Of a stretch of 35,262 nt of DNA, positions 34,962 through 35,262 are shown piece after piece. Origin of the DNA: an uncultured bacterium. GTDB taxonomy: Bacteria; Planctomycetota; Phycisphaerae; Phycisphaerales; UBA1924. Every line of letters begins with the position of its first letter. Position 1 is the stretch's first letter. The stretch spans positions 1 through 35,262 of the forward strand of contig CAILKP010000058.1 of NCBI GenBank assembly GCA_903834785.1, read 5' to 3'. The position numbers and the translations under genes were made by a program. The notes under the pieces were generated by a model. That model saw only the letters and a list, made by a program, of their open reading frames with translations. It made no database searches and was not told the origin of the DNA.

Positions 34962-35262
34962 ATGCCATATCGAACGTTGATCTGGTCTCTTGTCGGAATC
35001 GTCCTCATCCAGGCAGTCGTCGGCTGCGCATCGCACCCGAACCCTCCCGCAACCGCTGCCACAGGCAAGCCGACACCGTTTCCGACGGAGGACGGCGTGC
35101 CGGTCAACCAGTGGTACATGAACACCAAGGATGCGGACGGCACAAAGCTGCAGCACTACATCGCCGAGTACGGCATCGAGTCGAAGCCCGGCAATACCAT
35201 CATCGTGCTGCACGGCGGATGGGGAGCAGAGCACAGCTACCTCGTGCCCGCGATCAAGCCGC
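34962..35262 (+). CDS. Lipoprotein alpha/beta-hydrolase, N-terminal part (cut by window end)
   Basis: The first 100 codons of a gene running out of the window. The start has AGGAG five bases upstream. The N-terminus is a lipoprotein signal with lipobox VVGC, followed by a Pro/Thr-rich linker and then YIAEYGIESKPG and TIIVLHGGWGAEHSYL, where HGGWG is the oxyanion-loop motif of alpha/beta-hydrolases such as proline iminopeptidases. The catalytic triad lies beyond the window. It may be a surface-attached peptidase or esterase, consistent with the secreted S41 peptidase encoded before it. Confidence 0.8.
   Translation, partial: MPYRTLIWSLVGIVLIQAVVGCASHPNPPATAATGKPTPFPTEDGVPVNQWYMNTKDADGTKLQHYIAEYGIESKPGNTIIVLHGGWGAEHSYLVPAIKP

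Overview
The window reads as a piece of chromosome from a high-GC, Gram-negative-type bacterium. The gene mix suggests Planctomycetota, perhaps a Phycisphaerae-like member: secreted ClpP-fold proteins, PilMNO-type assembly genes beside a prepilin with an N-terminal methylation motif, and large minor pilins carrying extracellular modules. This placement is an inference; no rRNA, tRNA or other decisive marker is present. No CRISPR array, insertion sequence or prophage was seen.

Region 1 (1-12.0 kb) is mostly housekeeping. It holds the 3' end of feoB with a small membrane protein, prmC with a long Pro/Ala-rich N-terminal extension, a large hybrid sensor kinase (NarX/PilJ-type input, three PAS domains, HisKA, HATPase, REC), and then a minus-strand run: ABC ATPase, SUFU-domain protein, two neighbouring secreted ClpP/SppA-fold proteins, CCA-adding enzyme and an AhpD-like protein. 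The + strand here is C-rich whichever strand is coding.

Region 2 (12.0-28.05 kb) is the core of the window: a type IV pilus or pseudopilus locus. After a 758-base G-rich, quadruplex-prone divergent spacer, a tightly coupled operon runs from response regulator to HD-GYP phosphodiesterase, PAS histidine kinase, STAS protein, PilB/GspE ATPase with an MshEN c-di-GMP-binding signature, PilC, PilM, PilN, PilO, a PilP-like protein and the major prepilin, ending at a clear terminator. A convergent minus-strand operon follows (FimT, PilW, PilV, PilX order), its genes also joined by 4-base overlaps. Three of these four minor pilins carry an extra extracellular module: a C-terminal ConA/LamG-like domain (PilW), a C-terminal PKD domain (PilV) and an internal CBM4/9-like domain (PilX). 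My reading is a c-di-GMP- and phosphorelay-controlled pilus whose tip complex is built to bind polysaccharide or other surface ligands. Secretin, prepilin peptidase and PilT are not in the window.

Region 3 (28.4-35.26 kb) is accessory in character: a small lipoprotein, RidA, a DHCW-type cupin, an unusual VOC / O-methyltransferase / DinB fusion, a truncated GNAT acetyltransferase followed by an attC-like inverted-repeat element, an AraC regulator with opposite base skew to most of the window, a secreted S41 peptidase and a lipoprotein alpha/beta-hydrolase cut by the window end. Spacers are larger, orientations are mixed and one gene is broken, which fits an acquired or rearranged segment.
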